64,000 nucleotides of DNA. Origin: Campylobacter concisus (lineage in GTDB: Bacteria; Campylobacterota; Campylobacteria; Campylobacterales; Campylobacteraceae). Below are positions 17,778-27,440 of this stretch, piece after piece. The notes under the pieces were generated by a model. It had not been told where the DNA came from and ran no database searches. It saw nothing but the letters and a program-made list of their open reading frames with translations. Positions within the stretch are counted from its first letter, which is position 1; every line of letters begins with the position of its first letter. Both the position numbers and the translations under genes were made by a program. The stretch spans positions 496,001 to 560,000 of the forward strand of contig NZ_PIRO01000001.1 in the NCBI RefSeq assembly GCF_003048905.1, given 5' to 3'.

Positions 17778-18080
17778 ATGAAAAAGATCGTGTTTTTAAT
17801 TCTTGGTCTTGCTGCGTTCGCATTTGGCGCTGACGGTGAGATGATTAGATCATATTCAGTTATAGCTGGTGGTATTGGCCTTGGTCTTGCAGCTCTTGGT
17901 GGCGCTATTGGTATGGGTAACACAGCTGCTGCAACAATTAGTGGAACAGCTAGAAACCCAGGCGTTGGTAGCAAACTTATGACTACAATGTTTATCGCTC
18001 TTGCGATGATCGAAGCACAAGTTATCTACGCACTTGTTATTACACTTATCGTTCTTTACGCAAACCCAATGCTTGGCTAA
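17778..18080 (+). CDS. atpE: ATP synthase Fo subunit c
   Basis: A 100-residue proteolipid of the Fo rotor ring. It has an N-terminal signal-like hydrophobic extension (about 18 residues ending AFGADG) and then two helices joined by the polar loop SGTARNPG (the RNP loop that contacts the central stalk). The proton-carrying carboxylate is Glu79 in ALAMIEAQ; the Na+-ring Gln/Ser pattern is not evident, so H+ coupling is likely. It stands alone, about 28 kb from the other Fo/F1 genes, as in other Campylobacterota. It has a strong AAAGGAG site and its own terminator. Confidence 0.96.
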   Translation: MKKIVFLILGLAAFAFGADGEMIRSYSVIAGGIGLGLAALGGAIGMGNTAAATISGTARNPGVGSKLMTTMFIALAMIEAQVIYALVITLIVLYANPMLG

Positions 18081-18097
18081 GCGTAAAGCTTAATTTT

Positions 18098-18125
18098 AGC
18101 CCCTCTTTGGGGGCTTTTATTCTTT
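18098..18125 (+). terminator. Rho-independent terminator after atpE
   Basis: AGCCCC / GGGGCT stem with a 6-base loop and a following T-rich stretch. It lies between atpE and tRNA-Leu, so the tRNA may be transcribed by read-through or from an unrecognised promoter. Confidence 0.8.
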
Positions 18126-18127
18126 TT

Positions 18128-18212
18128 GCGATCATGGTGGAATTGGTAGACACGCTATCTTGAGGGGGTAGTGCCACTAGGTGTGCGAGTTCGAGTCTCG
18201 CTGATCGCACCA
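18128..18212 (+). tRNA. tRNA-Leu(GAG)
   Basis: Class II tRNA of 85 bases. Acceptor GCGATCA pairs with TGATCGC; D-arm GTGGAATTGGTAGACAC is typical of tRNA-Leu. The anticodon stem CTATC/GGTAG encloses TTGAGGG with anticodon GAG at 18162-18164. A long variable arm, then GCGAG-TTCGAGT-CTCGC, discriminator A and an encoded CCA end follow. It reads CUC and CUU. Confidence 0.96.
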
Positions 18213-18266
18213 TCTAATCTTATACTTCAAAATCCAAAATCTTACAAAATTTAAAAAGGGGAATTT

Positions 18267-19130
18267 ATGCTAGATAAAAAACGTGCTTTAAAACAGCTGC
18301 AAAACGAAGCAGATGATACCGCTATATATACGTTACTTGAAGCTAGTGAAAAAAATGAAGAAAATAAAAAAATACTTCGTAAATTAATCACTGAAGAAAA
18401 ACGACATTATGCTTTTTGCCAAAAGATAACAGGTGAGAGCAGAACTGCAAATTTATTCAAAGTCATCTTCTATACGATACTTGTTAAAATTTTTGGTACA
18501 TCTTTTACTTTAAAATTTATGGAATCACGTGAAGAAGACGCAGAGCAATTTTATCTTGATATCGTTGATGAGTATCCTGAAGCTAAAGATATTTATAATG
18601 AAGAAGTAAATCATGAAAATAATTTAATCTCTATGCTAAAAGACACAAAGCTCGTAAATGCCGGCGGCATTGTTCTTGGTATGAATGACGCATTAGTTGA
18701 GTTAACTGGCACACTAAGTGGCATCGCTCTAGCTTTTTCAAATACAAAATCAGTTGGTGCAACGGGCCTTATCATGGGCATTGCAGCTGCACTTTCCATG
18801 GCAGGGTCAGCCTATCTCGAGTCAAAAGAAAATCCAAGCGACGAGATCAAACCGCTTACCTATTCGCTATACACAGGTGGTTCGTACATCATAACAACGG
18901 CGTTTTTGATACTTCCATTTTTCATCTTTTCAAGTGGTGTTTACGCTGTCTTGTCGATGTTTTTCTTTGCCTTTGTTGCCATTATCACTTACAACTTTTA
19001 CATAAGCGTGGCAAAAGAGCTTAAATTTTTGCCAAGAGTGATTGAAATGTGTGTAATAACTTTTGGTGTTGCGGTCATTTCATTTGGTATTGGCTTTTTA
19101 GTCAAGCACTATTTTGGCTTAGATATTTAA
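18267..19130 (+). CDS. Ferritin-like/VIT1-CCC1 fusion, putative Fe/Mn transporter
   Basis: A 287-residue protein with two parts. Residues about 1-125 form a rubrerythrin/ferritin-like four-helix domain with ligand-type motifs TEEKRHYAFC and NEEVNHENN. Residues about 130-287 form a VIT1/CCC1 membrane domain with five predicted helices, starting with the diagnostic GMNDALVELTGTLSGIALA. The arrangement resembles membrane-bound ferritin MbfA, which exports or detoxifies iron; export of Fe(II) or Mn(II) is the likely role (inference). The start has AAAAAGGGG before it. Its TAA stop shares the palindrome TTAA with the stop of convergent ribD, so no terminator separates them. Confidence 0.85.
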   Translation: MLDKKRALKQLQNEADDTAIYTLLEASEKNEENKKILRKLITEEKRHYAFCQKITGESRTANLFKVIFYTILVKIFGTSFTLKFMESREEDAEQFYLDIVDEYPEAKDIYNEEVNHENNLISMLKDTKLVNAGGIVLGMNDALVELTGTLSGIALAFSNTKSVGATGLIMGIAAALSMAGSAYLESKENPSDEIKPLTYSLYTGGSYIITTAFLILPFFIFSSGVYAVLSMFFFAFVAIITYNFYISVAKELKFLPRVIEMCVITFGVAVISFGIGFLVKHYFGLDI

Positions 19131-20188
19131 TCCAAAATTTCATACCAGGTGTAGCTATCGTCTCCAAAATTTCTACTAAATAGTGGTTTTAAATTTAGAT
19201 TAAGGCTCAAGTTTTTACCATTTTTGAAATTTGAACTTTGATATATAAGTAGCCATTTCACGTTTGCTAGCTTGCCATCTTTTGCAAGTTTTAAAAACTC
19301 ACCAGCGCCTTCAAACATGCTAAGTCCTTTTAAGCTAAGCTCTTTTTGAATGCTGACTTTACGACCTGGAACGCTAAAAAGTGGTATCGTCTTATCAAAT
19401 TTATCACTTCTTGAGTAGATTATGACATCTGGATTTTTGCCGCCACTTACTAGCCTACTATCAAGCTTTGGGCGATCAACTCGTACTGTGTTGCCGCCGA
19501 TCACTAGCGTATCTATGACGCTTCTTAGTTTATGGACATGCGTGCGGCTAAGCTCATTTGTGATGATGCCGCCACTTGCCACGCCATTTTTACTAATTGC
19601 GATTTTTAAAAAACTAAAGCCACCATTTTGATAGGCCAAAAATGGCTCAAGTAGCTTATCACAACGCTCTTTTAAAACGCCAAATTTAACTTTTATACCA
19701 GCGCTTTTAAGCAAATTACCACCACCGCTTGCGATTTTATTTTCATCGTAGCTGCCAATTATGACCTCACTAAAGCCAAGCTCTTTTAGCAAATTTGCGC
19801 AAGGTGGCGTTTTACCATGATGCGAGCAAGGCTCAAGTGTGACGTAAGCTTTTGCATTTTTTAGTAAATTTGAGTGGTTTTTTAGTATAAATTCATAGGT
19901 AAATTTTGGCTCTAAAAGGCCAAATTCGCCCTCTTTGATATTAGAGCCAAATTTAGCATTATATGCTTTTATAAAATCATCTTTAAATTTTTCACTTTTT
20001 TTGCAAAGTGCAAAGAGTATCGCCGTTAGCTCAGCGTGCAAATATCCAGCCTTTTCATGAGCCTTGCAAGATAAAATTTTGCCATTTTCATCAAGGATAA
20101 GGCATCCAACGGCTGGATTTGGATAGGTTAATATTTGAAATTTCCAAGCCTCGCTTAAAGCAAGATCCATGTAAAATTCGTCGTTCAT
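19127..20188 (-). CDS. ribD: Bifunctional riboflavin deaminase/reductase
   Basis: Catalyses two successive steps of riboflavin synthesis: deamination of the pyrimidine intermediate, then reduction of the ribosyl side chain. The N-terminal deaminase domain has the zinc site: HAE within GYLHAELTAIL and PCSHHGKTPPC about residues 115-125. The C-terminal RibD_C reductase domain (about 190-353) includes GGNTVRVDRPKLDSRLV. Length is close to the usual 360. The region between the two zinc motifs is longer than normal, with a 50-residue insert rich in Lys, Asn and Phe. It is the last gene of the leftward run from infB and fhs. Confidence 0.93.
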   Translation of the reverse strand: MNDEFYMDLALSEAWKFQILTYPNPAVGCLILDENGKILSCKAHEKAGYLHAELTAILFALCKKSEKFKDDFIKAYNAKFGSNIKEGEFGLLEPKFTYEFILKNHSNLLKNAKAYVTLEPCSHHGKTPPCANLLKELGFSEVIIGSYDENKIASGGGNLLKSAGIKVKFGVLKERCDKLLEPFLAYQNGGFSFLKIAISKNGVASGGIITNELSRTHVHKLRSVIDTLVIGGNTVRVDRPKLDSRLVSGGKNPDVIIYSRSDKFDKTIPLFSVPGRKVSIQKELSLKGLSMFEGAGEFLKLAKDGKLANVKWLLIYQSSNFKNGKNLSLNLNLKPLFSRNFGDDSYTWYEILD

Positions 20189-20203
20189 CTTAGCAGACTA
20201 TAT

Positions 20204-20755
20204 TTATTTTCCTATATCTTTTATCTCATCAACAAGAGTTTTTGAGATCAAGTCGATATCGGTCGGCTCATCCTCTGCGTCCCACCTAAAAGCAGCAATC
20301 TCTGCCAAAACAGAGATCTCTTTAAAATAGCTATATTTCGTTGTAGAAACTGGTATAGCGTAAGAGACCAAAAGCCTATCAGTGTTATCATAAATTTTCA
20401 CGCTATAGCGAAAGTGTGGCTTGTTTAACGCCTTGCCACCCCAGTTAAACCATCTTTCATAATCCATTTGTATTTTTATCTTGAAGCTATTTTCGTCCCC
20501 TAAAATACCCTGCTCTTTTAGATGTTTGTTTATAAATTCCACAAACTCATCACGAAGCTCGCTTTCATTTTTATAGTTAGTGTTGTGCTCGTATCTAGTT
20601 GGTTGACTCGTCAATGTTAGGTTAAAATCACTAACAATATATTTAGCCACGCCTTTTTGTATCGGCGTTGGCTCAACATTATATTTATATCTTCCCCCAC
20701 ATCCAACGAAGAAAACACTTAAAACTATTAAAAAGAGTATTTTTACAAATTTCAT
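20204..20755 (-). CDS. Putative lipoprotein of unknown function
   Basis: A 183-residue protein with a lipoprotein signal: charged start, hydrophobic core and lipobox FVGC (Cys19), followed by GGRYKYN. The mature part is mixed alpha/beta with several aromatic residues (WFNWGGK, FRYSVKIYD). No known domain was recognised; the layout of SELRDEFVEFINKHL and then YERWFNWGG resembles the ABC-type auxiliary lipoprotein/LptE-like class only in general terms. It lies 12 bases after fhs and 15 before ribD. Confidence 0.75.
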   Translation of the reverse strand: MKFVKILFLIVLSVFFVGCGGRYKYNVEPTPIQKGVAKYIVSDFNLTLTSQPTRYEHNTNYKNESELRDEFVEFINKHLKEQGILGDENSFKIKIQMDYERWFNWGGKALNKPHFRYSVKIYDNTDRLLVSYAIPVSTTKYSYFKEISVLAEIAAFRWDAEDEPTDIDLISKTLVDEIKDIGK

Positions 20756-20767
20756 ATTTCTCCAAAT

Positions 20768-22417
20768 TTACGATAAGCCGTCGATCTTGCCCTCTGCGTC
20801 TATCCTCATATTGACCGCAGCTGGCACTTTTGGAAGTCCTGGCATTAACATGATCTTACCGCAGACTGCAACGATAAAGCCAGCTCCCGTTCTAATGTCA
20901 AGGTCTTTTACGCTAAATGTAAAGCCCTTTGCTCTACCCAAAAGCTTCGCATCGTCGCTAAACGAGTACTGAGTTTTTGCGATACAAACTGGTAAATGGC
21001 TCAAATTTAGCTCTTTTATCATTTCAAGCTTTTTAAGAGCGGCCTCTTCAAAGACCACCTCGCCAGCTCCATAAATTTCATTAGCGACCTTTTCTATTTT
21101 AGTTTTCGTATCGTCGCTCATCTCGTATGTGAAATTTATCTTGCTTGGCTTATCGCACGCTTTTAAAACTAGCTCGGCAAGCTCAAGCGCACCTTTGCCA
21201 CCTTTTAAGAAATTCTCACAAACAGCCACTTCTACGCCAAGCTCACGGCAATACTCTTTTACGAAATTTATCTCTTCATCGGTGTCAAAGCCAAATTTAT
21301 TAAGCGCCACAACCACGTTTTGACCAAATTTGACTTTTAAATTTTCGATGTGGCCGCCAAGATTTTCGATACCTTTTTTAAGGGCATTCATATCTGGTTT
21401 TGTGATCTCGTCTTTATTTGCTTCGCCGTTATATTTTAGCGATCTGATCGTGCTTACAAGCACCACAGCGCTTGGTTTAATCTCAGCAACCCTGCATTTT
21501 ATATCTAAAAATTTCTCCGCGCCAAGCTCTGAGCCAAAGCCAGCTTCAGTGATGACGTAGTCAGCTAAATTTAGAGCTGTTTTTGTTGCGATGACCGAGT
21601 TGCAGCCGTGTGCGATGTTTGCAAATGGGCCGCCATGCACGAGTGTAGGTGTGTGCTCTAGTGTTTGAAATAAATTTGGCTTGATCGCATCTTTTAAAAG
21701 TATGCAAACAGCGTCTTGGCAACCTAGATCACGCACATAGATAGGCTTTTTATCGCTATCATAGGCGACCATAATGTTTGCCACGCGCTCTTTTAGATCT
21801 GATAAGCTTGTGGCTAGACAAAGCACAGCCATGATCTCGCTTGCGGCGGTGATGTTAAAGCCATCTTCTCTTGGCACGCCGTCCGTTCTGCCGCCCTGAC
21901 CCACAGTGATAAATCTAAGCGCGCGGTCGTTCATATCCATACAGCGCTTCCATAAAATTTTCTCGATTTTTAGTGGGTTTTCTTGATAGAGACTATTATC
22001 TATCATGGCAGAAATGAGGTTATTTGCCGATGTTATAGCGTGAAAATCGCCAGTGAAGTGTAAATTTAGATCCTCCATAGGTGCAAGCTGCGAGTAGCCA
22101 CCACCTGCTGCTCCACCCTTTATGCCAAAAACTGGTCCCAAAGATGGCTCACGAAGTGCTAGGCAAACCTTTTTATTAAGTAAATTTAGTGCGTCGGCTA
22201 GACCGATCGACATAGTCGTTTTGCCCTCGCCGTATGGGGTTGGATTAGTCGCGGTGACTAAGATAAGCTTTGAGTTTGATGGCTCAAGTCTAGGGGAAAT
22301 TTTGGCCTTAAATTTACCGTAAAGCTCAAGCTCGTCTTCGTTTAAGCCTAGTTTTGCGGCAACTTTACTGATGTGTTCAAGTTTCGTTTGGTGAGTTATC
22401 TCGATGTCGCTTAGCAT
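20768..22417 (-). CDS. fhs: Formate-tetrahydrofolate ligase
   Basis: ATP-dependent formation of 10-formyltetrahydrofolate from formate, feeding purine and initiator-tRNA formylation in the cytosol. The 549 residues (usual 555) carry the P-loop-like TPYGEGKTTMSIG, the conserved GIKGGAAGGGYSQ segment and FTGDFHAITSANNLI, RFITVGQGGRTDGVPRED, and LVHGGPFANIAHGCNS. It follows rimP by one base. Formate is a main electron donor in Campylobacter, which suits the enzyme; Fmt, which uses the product, is at 54163. Confidence 0.97.
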   Translation of the reverse strand: MLSDIEITHQTKLEHISKVAAKLGLNEDELELYGKFKAKISPRLEPSNSKLILVTATNPTPYGEGKTTMSIGLADALNLLNKKVCLALREPSLGPVFGIKGGAAGGGYSQLAPMEDLNLHFTGDFHAITSANNLISAMIDNSLYQENPLKIEKILWKRCMDMNDRALRFITVGQGGRTDGVPREDGFNITAASEIMAVLCLATSLSDLKERVANIMVAYDSDKKPIYVRDLGCQDAVCILLKDAIKPNLFQTLEHTPTLVHGGPFANIAHGCNSVIATKTALNLADYVITEAGFGSELGAEKFLDIKCRVAEIKPSAVVLVSTIRSLKYNGEANKDEITKPDMNALKKGIENLGGHIENLKVKFGQNVVVALNKFGFDTDEEINFVKEYCRELGVEVAVCENFLKGGKGALELAELVLKACDKPSKINFTYEMSDDTKTKIEKVANEIYGAGEVVFEEAALKKLEMIKELNLSHLPVCIAKTQYSFSDDAKLLGRAKGFTFSVKDLDIRTGAGFIVAVCGKIMLMPGLPKVPAAVNMRIDAEGKIDGLS

Positions 22418-22418
22418 T

Positions 22419-22835
22419 TTACCACTCCAAATATGTTTTTGCTTTTTTTATCTCACTGATGTTGATCTCAAAAATTCCCTCTTCGTTTTCTACTGCGACG
22501 CTCTCTTCGTCCGCTTTTACGAGCCTTCCTGCAAATTTCTCAGCTTCGGTTTGAACTTTTACAAGCTCACCAACGCTCGCTTTAAAGTGTGAAGGCTTAC
22601 TAAGCTTTCTCTCAAGGCCAGGCGAGCTAACCTCAAGGTTATAATCCCCGCTAACTGGCGGTGTCACGTCAAAGATAGGCGAAAGCAGACGGCTAACTTT
22701 TTCGCAATCATCAAGGCTCACTCCGCCATCTTTTGTGATATAAACTCTAAAAATAGCCCTGCCATTTTCATTTGCGATCTCGCTGTCGTAAAGCTCGACG
22801 CCGCATTCGCGTACTAGTTTGTCTAAATTATCCAT
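22419..22835 (-). CDS. rimP: Ribosome maturation factor RimP
   Basis: A 138-residue factor for 30S assembly. It shows the conserved region LDDCEKVSRLLSPIFD and the SPGLERKL motif about residue 70, typical of RimP. It lies in the rimP-rbfA-infB translation cluster and overlaps rbfA by 8 bases. Confidence 0.93.
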   Translation of the reverse strand: MDNLDKLVRECGVELYDSEIANENGRAIFRVYITKDGGVSLDDCEKVSRLLSPIFDVTPPVSGDYNLEVSSPGLERKLSKPSHFKASVGELVKVQTEAEKFAGRLVKADEESVAVENEEGIFEINISEIKKAKTYLEW

Positions 22836-23193
22836 TTTTGTTTAAATCCTTTGAAATTTTATCAAACAACTTATCCATATGGTTTTGATACTCTAATCTA
22901 TCGTCAAATTTAAAGTGAAAATTTGGACATCTATACCAGCCCTCAGCCGCCATGCAGTGGTTTTGCAAGTGCCTACAAACGCGCTTTAAATGCCCCAAAA
23001 TATACTCTTGCTCGCGCTCATCAAACATCATCTTGTCAAGATAGACAAAGGCGTCGTATCTGCCCTTTTTACACTCGACATCAGTGACGCAAAGTCCCTT
23101 TAAAATGCTATCTTCAAGAGTGGCTAGAGCCTCTGGTATGAGCTCTTTTAGCACACTCTCTGTTCTCATACGCTTTATTTCGTTAGCGTTCAT
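22828..23193 (-). CDS. rbfA: Ribosome-binding factor A
   Basis: A 121-residue KH-like 30S assembly and cold-adaptation factor. The sequence starts with [20 protein letters not shown], as in family members, and has the central [18 protein letters not shown] segment. The usual C-terminal LHF-x-D tail is represented by [14 protein letters not shown]. The start overlaps the infB stop by ATGA. Confidence 0.88.
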   Translation of the reverse strand: MNANEIKRMRTESVLKELIPEALATLEDSILKGLCVTDVECKKGRYDAFVYLDKMMFDEREQEYILGHLKRVCRHLQNHCMAAEGWYRCPNFHFKFDDRLEYQNHMDKLFDKISKDLNKNG

Positions 23194-25838
23194 AGAGTAG
23201 CTTTCTCCTTGACTTCTTTGAAACTTTCGATGTAGTCATTTTCTCTAATGTCGTTGAAATTTTCGATGCCAACGCCACACTCGTAGCCTTTAGCAACCTC
23301 TTTGACATCATCTTTGAAGCGTTTTAGTGAGCTTACTAAGCCCTCATAAACGACCACACCTTCTCTAATAAGGCGAATTTTTGCCCCTCTGTTTATCGTA
23401 CCCTCAGTGACGATACATCCAGCGATAGTGCCAACTTTTGGCACGTGGATCACTTGGCGAACCTGTGCTTGACCAAGCTGCTCTTCTCTAATTATCGGTG
23501 ACATTAATCCACCTAAAATCGCCTTCACGTCGTCGATTAGATTATAAATAACGTTGTAAGTTTTAATCTCAACGCCGCTCTCTTTTGCCTTTTCTTTTAT
23601 CTCGCCAGTCGGTCTTATATTAAAACCAAGGATTATACAGTCTTCGCTCGCACTAGCAAGTGCTACATCGCTTTGCGTGATGCCGCCAACACCTGAGTGG
23701 ATGACATTTACCCTGATCTCGTCATTTGCTAGTTTTTCTAGGCTTGCTTTTAACGCTTCAAGTGAGCCGCCAACGTCAGCTTTAATGATGACTGGAAGTG
23801 TTTTTAGCTCGCCCTCGGCGATCTTAGCGCTAAGCTCATCGATACTAACCTTTGTGCTCTTGCTAAGCTCTTTTTGGCGGATATATTCAGCCTTTTTCTG
23901 CGCGTACTCACGAGCTTCTTTATCAGTTTTTACGCCTATTAGCGTCTCGCCAGCCTCTGCTATTTCGCTAAGACCTACTATCACACCACATTCGCCTGGT
24001 TTTATATCTTGCAAAGGCTTACCTTGATCATCAAGCAAGCTTCTTATCTTTCCATATGCGACACCAGCTACGACAGTATCTCCAACATGAAGCGTGCCAT
24101 TTTCAACGATAATAGTAGCTACTGGGCCACGGCCTTTTTGAAGTGAACTCTCGATAACAGTTGCTTTTGCGTTTGCCTTTGGATTTGCTTTTAGCTCTAA
24201 AAGATCAGCTTGTAAAAGTACGATCTCAAGCAAATCATCTATGCCCATGCCTGTTTTTGCAGAGATTGGCACAAATTCATACTTTCCGCCCCACTCTGTT
24301 GGCATGATATCAAGCTCAGCAAGACCAGTCTTTACCAGGTCAGGATTTGCTGACTCTTTATCCATTTTGTTTATCGCGATGATTATTGGTACACCAGCAG
24401 CTTTTGCGTGGCTGACAGCCTCTTTTGTTTGTGGTTTTACGCCATCATCTGCTGCAACAACTATAATAACTATATCAGTTACCCCAGCACCCCTTGCGCG
24501 CATAGCAGTAAACGCTTCGTGACCTGGAGTGTCGATAAATGTGATATTTTTGCCGTTTTTGTTTACCATGTAAGCACCGACATGCTGAGTGATACCACCA
24601 GCCTCTCCTGCTGCTACACGTGATTTTCTTATGTAATCAAGCAATGAAGTTTTACCGTGATCGACGTGACCCATGATGGTTATGACTGGTGCTCTTGGCT
24701 GGAGATTTTCATCGTCTTTTATCTCTTCTTCATATGCTGCTACGTAGTCAAATTCTTTTTGATCGTCGATGATATTAACCTCTACATTAAACTCATCAGC
24801 CAAAATTTCGATCGCATCTTCATCCAAAAAGTCATTTTTAGTTGTCATCATACCTAGCATGAAAAGCTTACCAATAATCTCGCTTGGCTGTTTGTTTAGC
24901 TTTTCAGCAAATTCATAAACACGAATTTCTTTTGGAATATTTATAGATGTCACAGCTTCATTGTTTTGTTTATTTTCAGGCTTTTTGTGTTTTTTTCTAG
25001 CTCTTCTTTGAATGCCGCCTTCGCCAAATGAATTTATCGTATTGTTGACCGTAGTTCTCATAACATTTGGCTGTTTTGTCTTTTGAGCTGGCGTTGGTGT
25101 TGGGGTTTTAAAACTAAAATCAGGAAGAACAACTACATCTTCATCTTCTAGCACTATGTCACCAAAGTCACTTCCGCCAAGTAGATCCATCTTCTGGGCG
25201 CTATCTTTTTTACTTGCAACAACTACTTTTTTATCTTTTTTCTTTTTCTTAGCTAAATTTTCATCATTTGCTGAAAACATACTTTTAAAATCGCTTATAT
25301 TAGCTATGCTTGGTTCAGGCTTTTTCTCTTCTTTTGTAGTAATTGGCGTTTCATAATCTTTTTTCTTTTTTACTATCACAAGGCCACGTCTTTTTTGAGT
25401 CACATCAGCCAAACTCTCTTTTGGCCTTGGAGCTTCGACTTGTTTTTGCTCTACTTTTATTTCTTCTTTTTTAGGCTCAATTTTTTGTTTTTCTTCTAAA
25501 ATTTGTGCCTCTTTCTTAGGCTCAGCTTTTACCGACTTTGACTCAGTTTTAGTAGTAGTTTTTTTAGGTTCACTCTTTTGTTTTTCTTCTTTTTTTACTG
25601 ACTCTTTTTCTACTTCTTTTTTAGACTCTTTTTTTGGTTTAGGTTCACTCTTTTTCTTTTTAAATTTATCTGGTATCACGCCAGTTTGAACATATTCATA
25701 TATAGCTTCGGCCTCTTCAAGGCTAACTGCATTTGAGTGAGTTTTGACTTTTAATCCTAACTCTTGAGCTTTTTCTACTATCTCTTTACTTGGATAGCCA
25801 AGCTCGTTTGCGATCTCTGAAATCCTAACATTGCTCAT
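23190..25838 (-). CDS. infB: Translation initiation factor IF-2
   Basis: GTPase that places initiator tRNA on the 30S subunit and drives subunit joining. It has 882 residues. An N-terminal IF2_N module ([15 protein letters not shown]) precedes a Lys/Glu-rich linker (about residues 55-300), a second IF2_N ([19 protein letters not shown]), the G domain with GHVDHGKTS near 390, DTPGHEAF and NKMD, then domains II-IV. The long charged linker of near-repeats (KKE, PKK) is unusual in length but common in Campylobacterota. It overlaps ylxR by 14 bases and rbfA by 4. Confidence 0.97.
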   Translation of the reverse strand: MSNVRISEIANELGYPSKEIVEKAQELGLKVKTHSNAVSLEEAEAIYEYVQTGVIPDKFKKKKSEPKPKKESKKEVEKESVKKEEKQKSEPKKTTTKTESKSVKAEPKKEAQILEEKQKIEPKKEEIKVEQKQVEAPRPKESLADVTQKRRGLVIVKKKKDYETPITTKEEKKPEPSIANISDFKSMFSANDENLAKKKKKDKKVVVASKKDSAQKMDLLGGSDFGDIVLEDEDVVVLPDFSFKTPTPTPAQKTKQPNVMRTTVNNTINSFGEGGIQRRARKKHKKPENKQNNEAVTSINIPKEIRVYEFAEKLNKQPSEIIGKLFMLGMMTTKNDFLDEDAIEILADEFNVEVNIIDDQKEFDYVAAYEEEIKDDENLQPRAPVITIMGHVDHGKTSLLDYIRKSRVAAGEAGGITQHVGAYMVNKNGKNITFIDTPGHEAFTAMRARGAGVTDIVIIVVAADDGVKPQTKEAVSHAKAAGVPIIIAINKMDKESANPDLVKTGLAELDIMPTEWGGKYEFVPISAKTGMGIDDLLEIVLLQADLLELKANPKANAKATVIESSLQKGRGPVATIIVENGTLHVGDTVVAGVAYGKIRSLLDDQGKPLQDIKPGECGVIVGLSEIAEAGETLIGVKTDKEAREYAQKKAEYIRQKELSKSTKVSIDELSAKIAEGELKTLPVIIKADVGGSLEALKASLEKLANDEIRVNVIHSGVGGITQSDVALASASEDCIILGFNIRPTGEIKEKAKESGVEIKTYNVIYNLIDDVKAILGGLMSPIIREEQLGQAQVRQVIHVPKVGTIAGCIVTEGTINRGAKIRLIREGVVVYEGLVSSLKRFKDDVKEVAKGYECGVGIENFNDIRENDYIESFKEVKEKATL

Positions 25839-26079
25839 TTAAGAGTATCTCCTTTAACTTCGGTGCATCACAAATAAAAGCACCTTTAGTTTGTTTATCA
25901 ATTATTTTTTTTAAAATTTTTATATCTTTTTGTATACATTTGTCGCACAGATAAAAGCTACGACCATTTCCTTTGCCATGCTCTAAATTTTTACCTACCA
26001 AGCGGTATCTTTTTAGCAAGCTCTGAGAAATTTTAATTTTACAAGCGACACATGTCCTTACAGGATTATTTTTGTTCAT
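25825..26079 (-). CDS. YlxR-family RNA-binding protein
   Basis: An 84-residue basic protein of the YlxR/DUF448 family. It shows [10 protein letters not shown] with the Cys-x2-Cys near the N terminus, RYRLVG, then [18 protein letters not shown], matching the GRGA-Y-C family core. Members are RNA-binding and are usually encoded between nusA and infB; here nusA is absent. The gene probably forms part of the translation cluster. Confidence 0.88.
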   Translation of the reverse strand: MNKNNPVRTCVACKIKISQSLLKRYRLVGKNLEHGKGNGRSFYLCDKCIQKDIKILKKIIDKQTKGAFICDAPKLKEILLNEQC

Positions 26080-26100
26080 TATATCTTTTTAAACTTGTTT

Positions 26101-26985
26101 TTAGCTTTGCGTAATTTCGTATCCATCGTTATCAAATGAAAAAACCTCAACCCTAAAATCACTAAATTTACTCTTTAAAATATCTTGTAAATTTTTAGCG
26201 TCATCTTTGTAAGCGATATTTAAAAAACTTGAACCTGAGCCTGAAAGCGTGCTCATTAAAGCGCCATTTTCATAAGCTACTTTTCTAACTTCAAAAAGTT
26301 CTTCTAAAGCGTGCATTCTACGCTCTTCATGCATCAAATCTTTGCTTGCTACTTTTAAGAGATCATACTTTTTTTCATAAAAACAAGACGTTAAAAAAGC
26401 GGCATGAGATAAGTTATTTACACACTCTTTCATAGTATAGTTTTTTGGTAAAATTTGTCTTGACGAGGATGTACTCATTGGCTTATTTGGGATGACAACT
26501 ACTGCTTTTATCTCGTCACTTAAATTTATTTTGTTTGCGTAAACATTACCATTTTTTACGATTGCGCTGATAAATCCACCGTGAACTGCTGGCGAGATAT
26601 TATCAGGATGGGTTTCATAGATGATAGCTTTATTTAAAACTGTATCTTTACTTGCCTTAAAGCCAGCCATTTCGTACGCTGAAGCAATGGCTCCAACGAT
26701 AACAGCGGAGCTACTGCCAAGTCCCCTTGAAAATGGGATATTATTTTCAAAAACGACTCTAAAATTTTCATTTTTACCAGTTAGCTCAAAAAAAATTTCA
26801 TTAAAAATACTTAAGAATATATTATTTCTCTTTAAATTTACACTTCCACTGCCTTCGCCGTTTATCGACATTGAGCTAAATTTTGCTAGCTCGATTTTCA
26901 CACTATTAAAAAGCTTCAAACTAAGCCCCAAAGCATCAAAACCAGGACCTAAATTTGCACTTGTTGCAGGGACTAAGATATTCAA
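26101..26985 (-). CDS. thrB: Homoserine kinase
   Basis: GHMP-family kinase that phosphorylates homoserine in threonine synthesis. The 294 residues begin NILVPATSANLGPGFDALGL, with the ATP-site motif FSRGLGSSSAVIVGAIASA near residue 90 and the C-terminal STLSGSGSSFLNIA loop. The start is a TTG at 26985 with AGGAG six bases upstream. It lies 8 bases after the tsaB stop. Length is normal. Confidence 0.94.
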   Translation of the reverse strand: MNILVPATSANLGPGFDALGLSLKLFNSVKIELAKFSSMSINGEGSGSVNLKRNNIFLSIFNEIFFELTGKNENFRVVFENNIPFSRGLGSSSAVIVGAIASAYEMAGFKASKDTVLNKAIIYETHPDNISPAVHGGFISAIVKNGNVYANKINLSDEIKAVVVIPNKPMSTSSSRQILPKNYTMKECVNNLSHAAFLTSCFYEKKYDLLKVASKDLMHEERRMHALEELFEVRKVAYENGALMSTLSGSGSSFLNIAYKDDAKNLQDILKSKFSDFRVEVFSFDNDGYEITQS

Positions 26986-26993
26986 AATTTCTC

Positions 26994-27440
26994 CTAAACT
27001 GCTTGAATGATATAATCTGGAAGTGTATCTGAATTTAGTTTTAATTCATCTAAATTTAAAGGCAACCTAAATCCTACTGGCTCTACTTTTTCAAGTAAAA
27101 TTTTGCCATCTTTTAAAACAAAGCTTAAATTTTTATTTGCTCTGATCGCTTGGCCTCCATTTAAGCTAAATCCACTAACGGCGTAAAATTTGCATCCTTT
27201 CGCCAAAGAAAATGTTTTTAAGATGACATAGGCCACCTTTAACCCCATAAAGCTTCCTGGCGTATTTGCATAGATAATTTTTGTGATATTAAATTTAGAG
27301 GATAAATTTTCTAAGATTTTTATCAAAGCTTCACTGACATGTTCATCAGTCGTAATTTCATCAAATTTTACGCCGTCTTTATATACTCCAACTAAAAGCG
27401 GAGTAGATAAAGAGACAACTAAAATTTCAATATTTTCTAT
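26994..27440 (-). CDS. tsaB: TsaB-like tRNA t6A synthesis protein, non-canonical start
   Basis: Cytosolic partner of TsaD in threonylcarbamoyladenosine (t6A) modification at position 37. Bacterial TsaB has an ASKHA fold, and the hallmark GPGSFTGLR-like loop appears as NTPGSFMGLKVAYVI about residue 65. From ATA at 27440 the protein is 148 residues and opens ENIEILVVSLSTPLL, matching the first strand of the fold. No ATG, GTG or TTG occurs in frame between the upstream TGA (27473) and a TTG at 27326, which would drop this strand. AAAAGG sits seven bases before the ATA, and ATAG overlaps the lpxC stop. It is much shorter than E. coli TsaB, as is usual in Campylobacter. Confidence 0.7.
   Translation of the reverse strand: MENIEILVVSLSTPLLVGVYKDGVKFDEITTDEHVSEALIKILENLSSKFNITKIIYANTPGSFMGLKVAYVILKTFSLAKGCKFYAVSGFSLNGGQAIRANKNLSFVLKDGKILLEKVEPVGFRLPLNLDELKLNSDTLPDYIIQAV

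Noticed and set aside
18528-18545. TCACGTGAAG in the ferritin-like/VIT1 gene, a partial parS-like match
   Set aside because: Only one half matches well, and the sequence is coding (SREED), so it is likely chance.
25380-25690. Low-complexity K/E repeats inside infB
   Set aside because: This is the known charged linker of IF-2 in this class and stays in frame, so it is not a separate gene or insertion.
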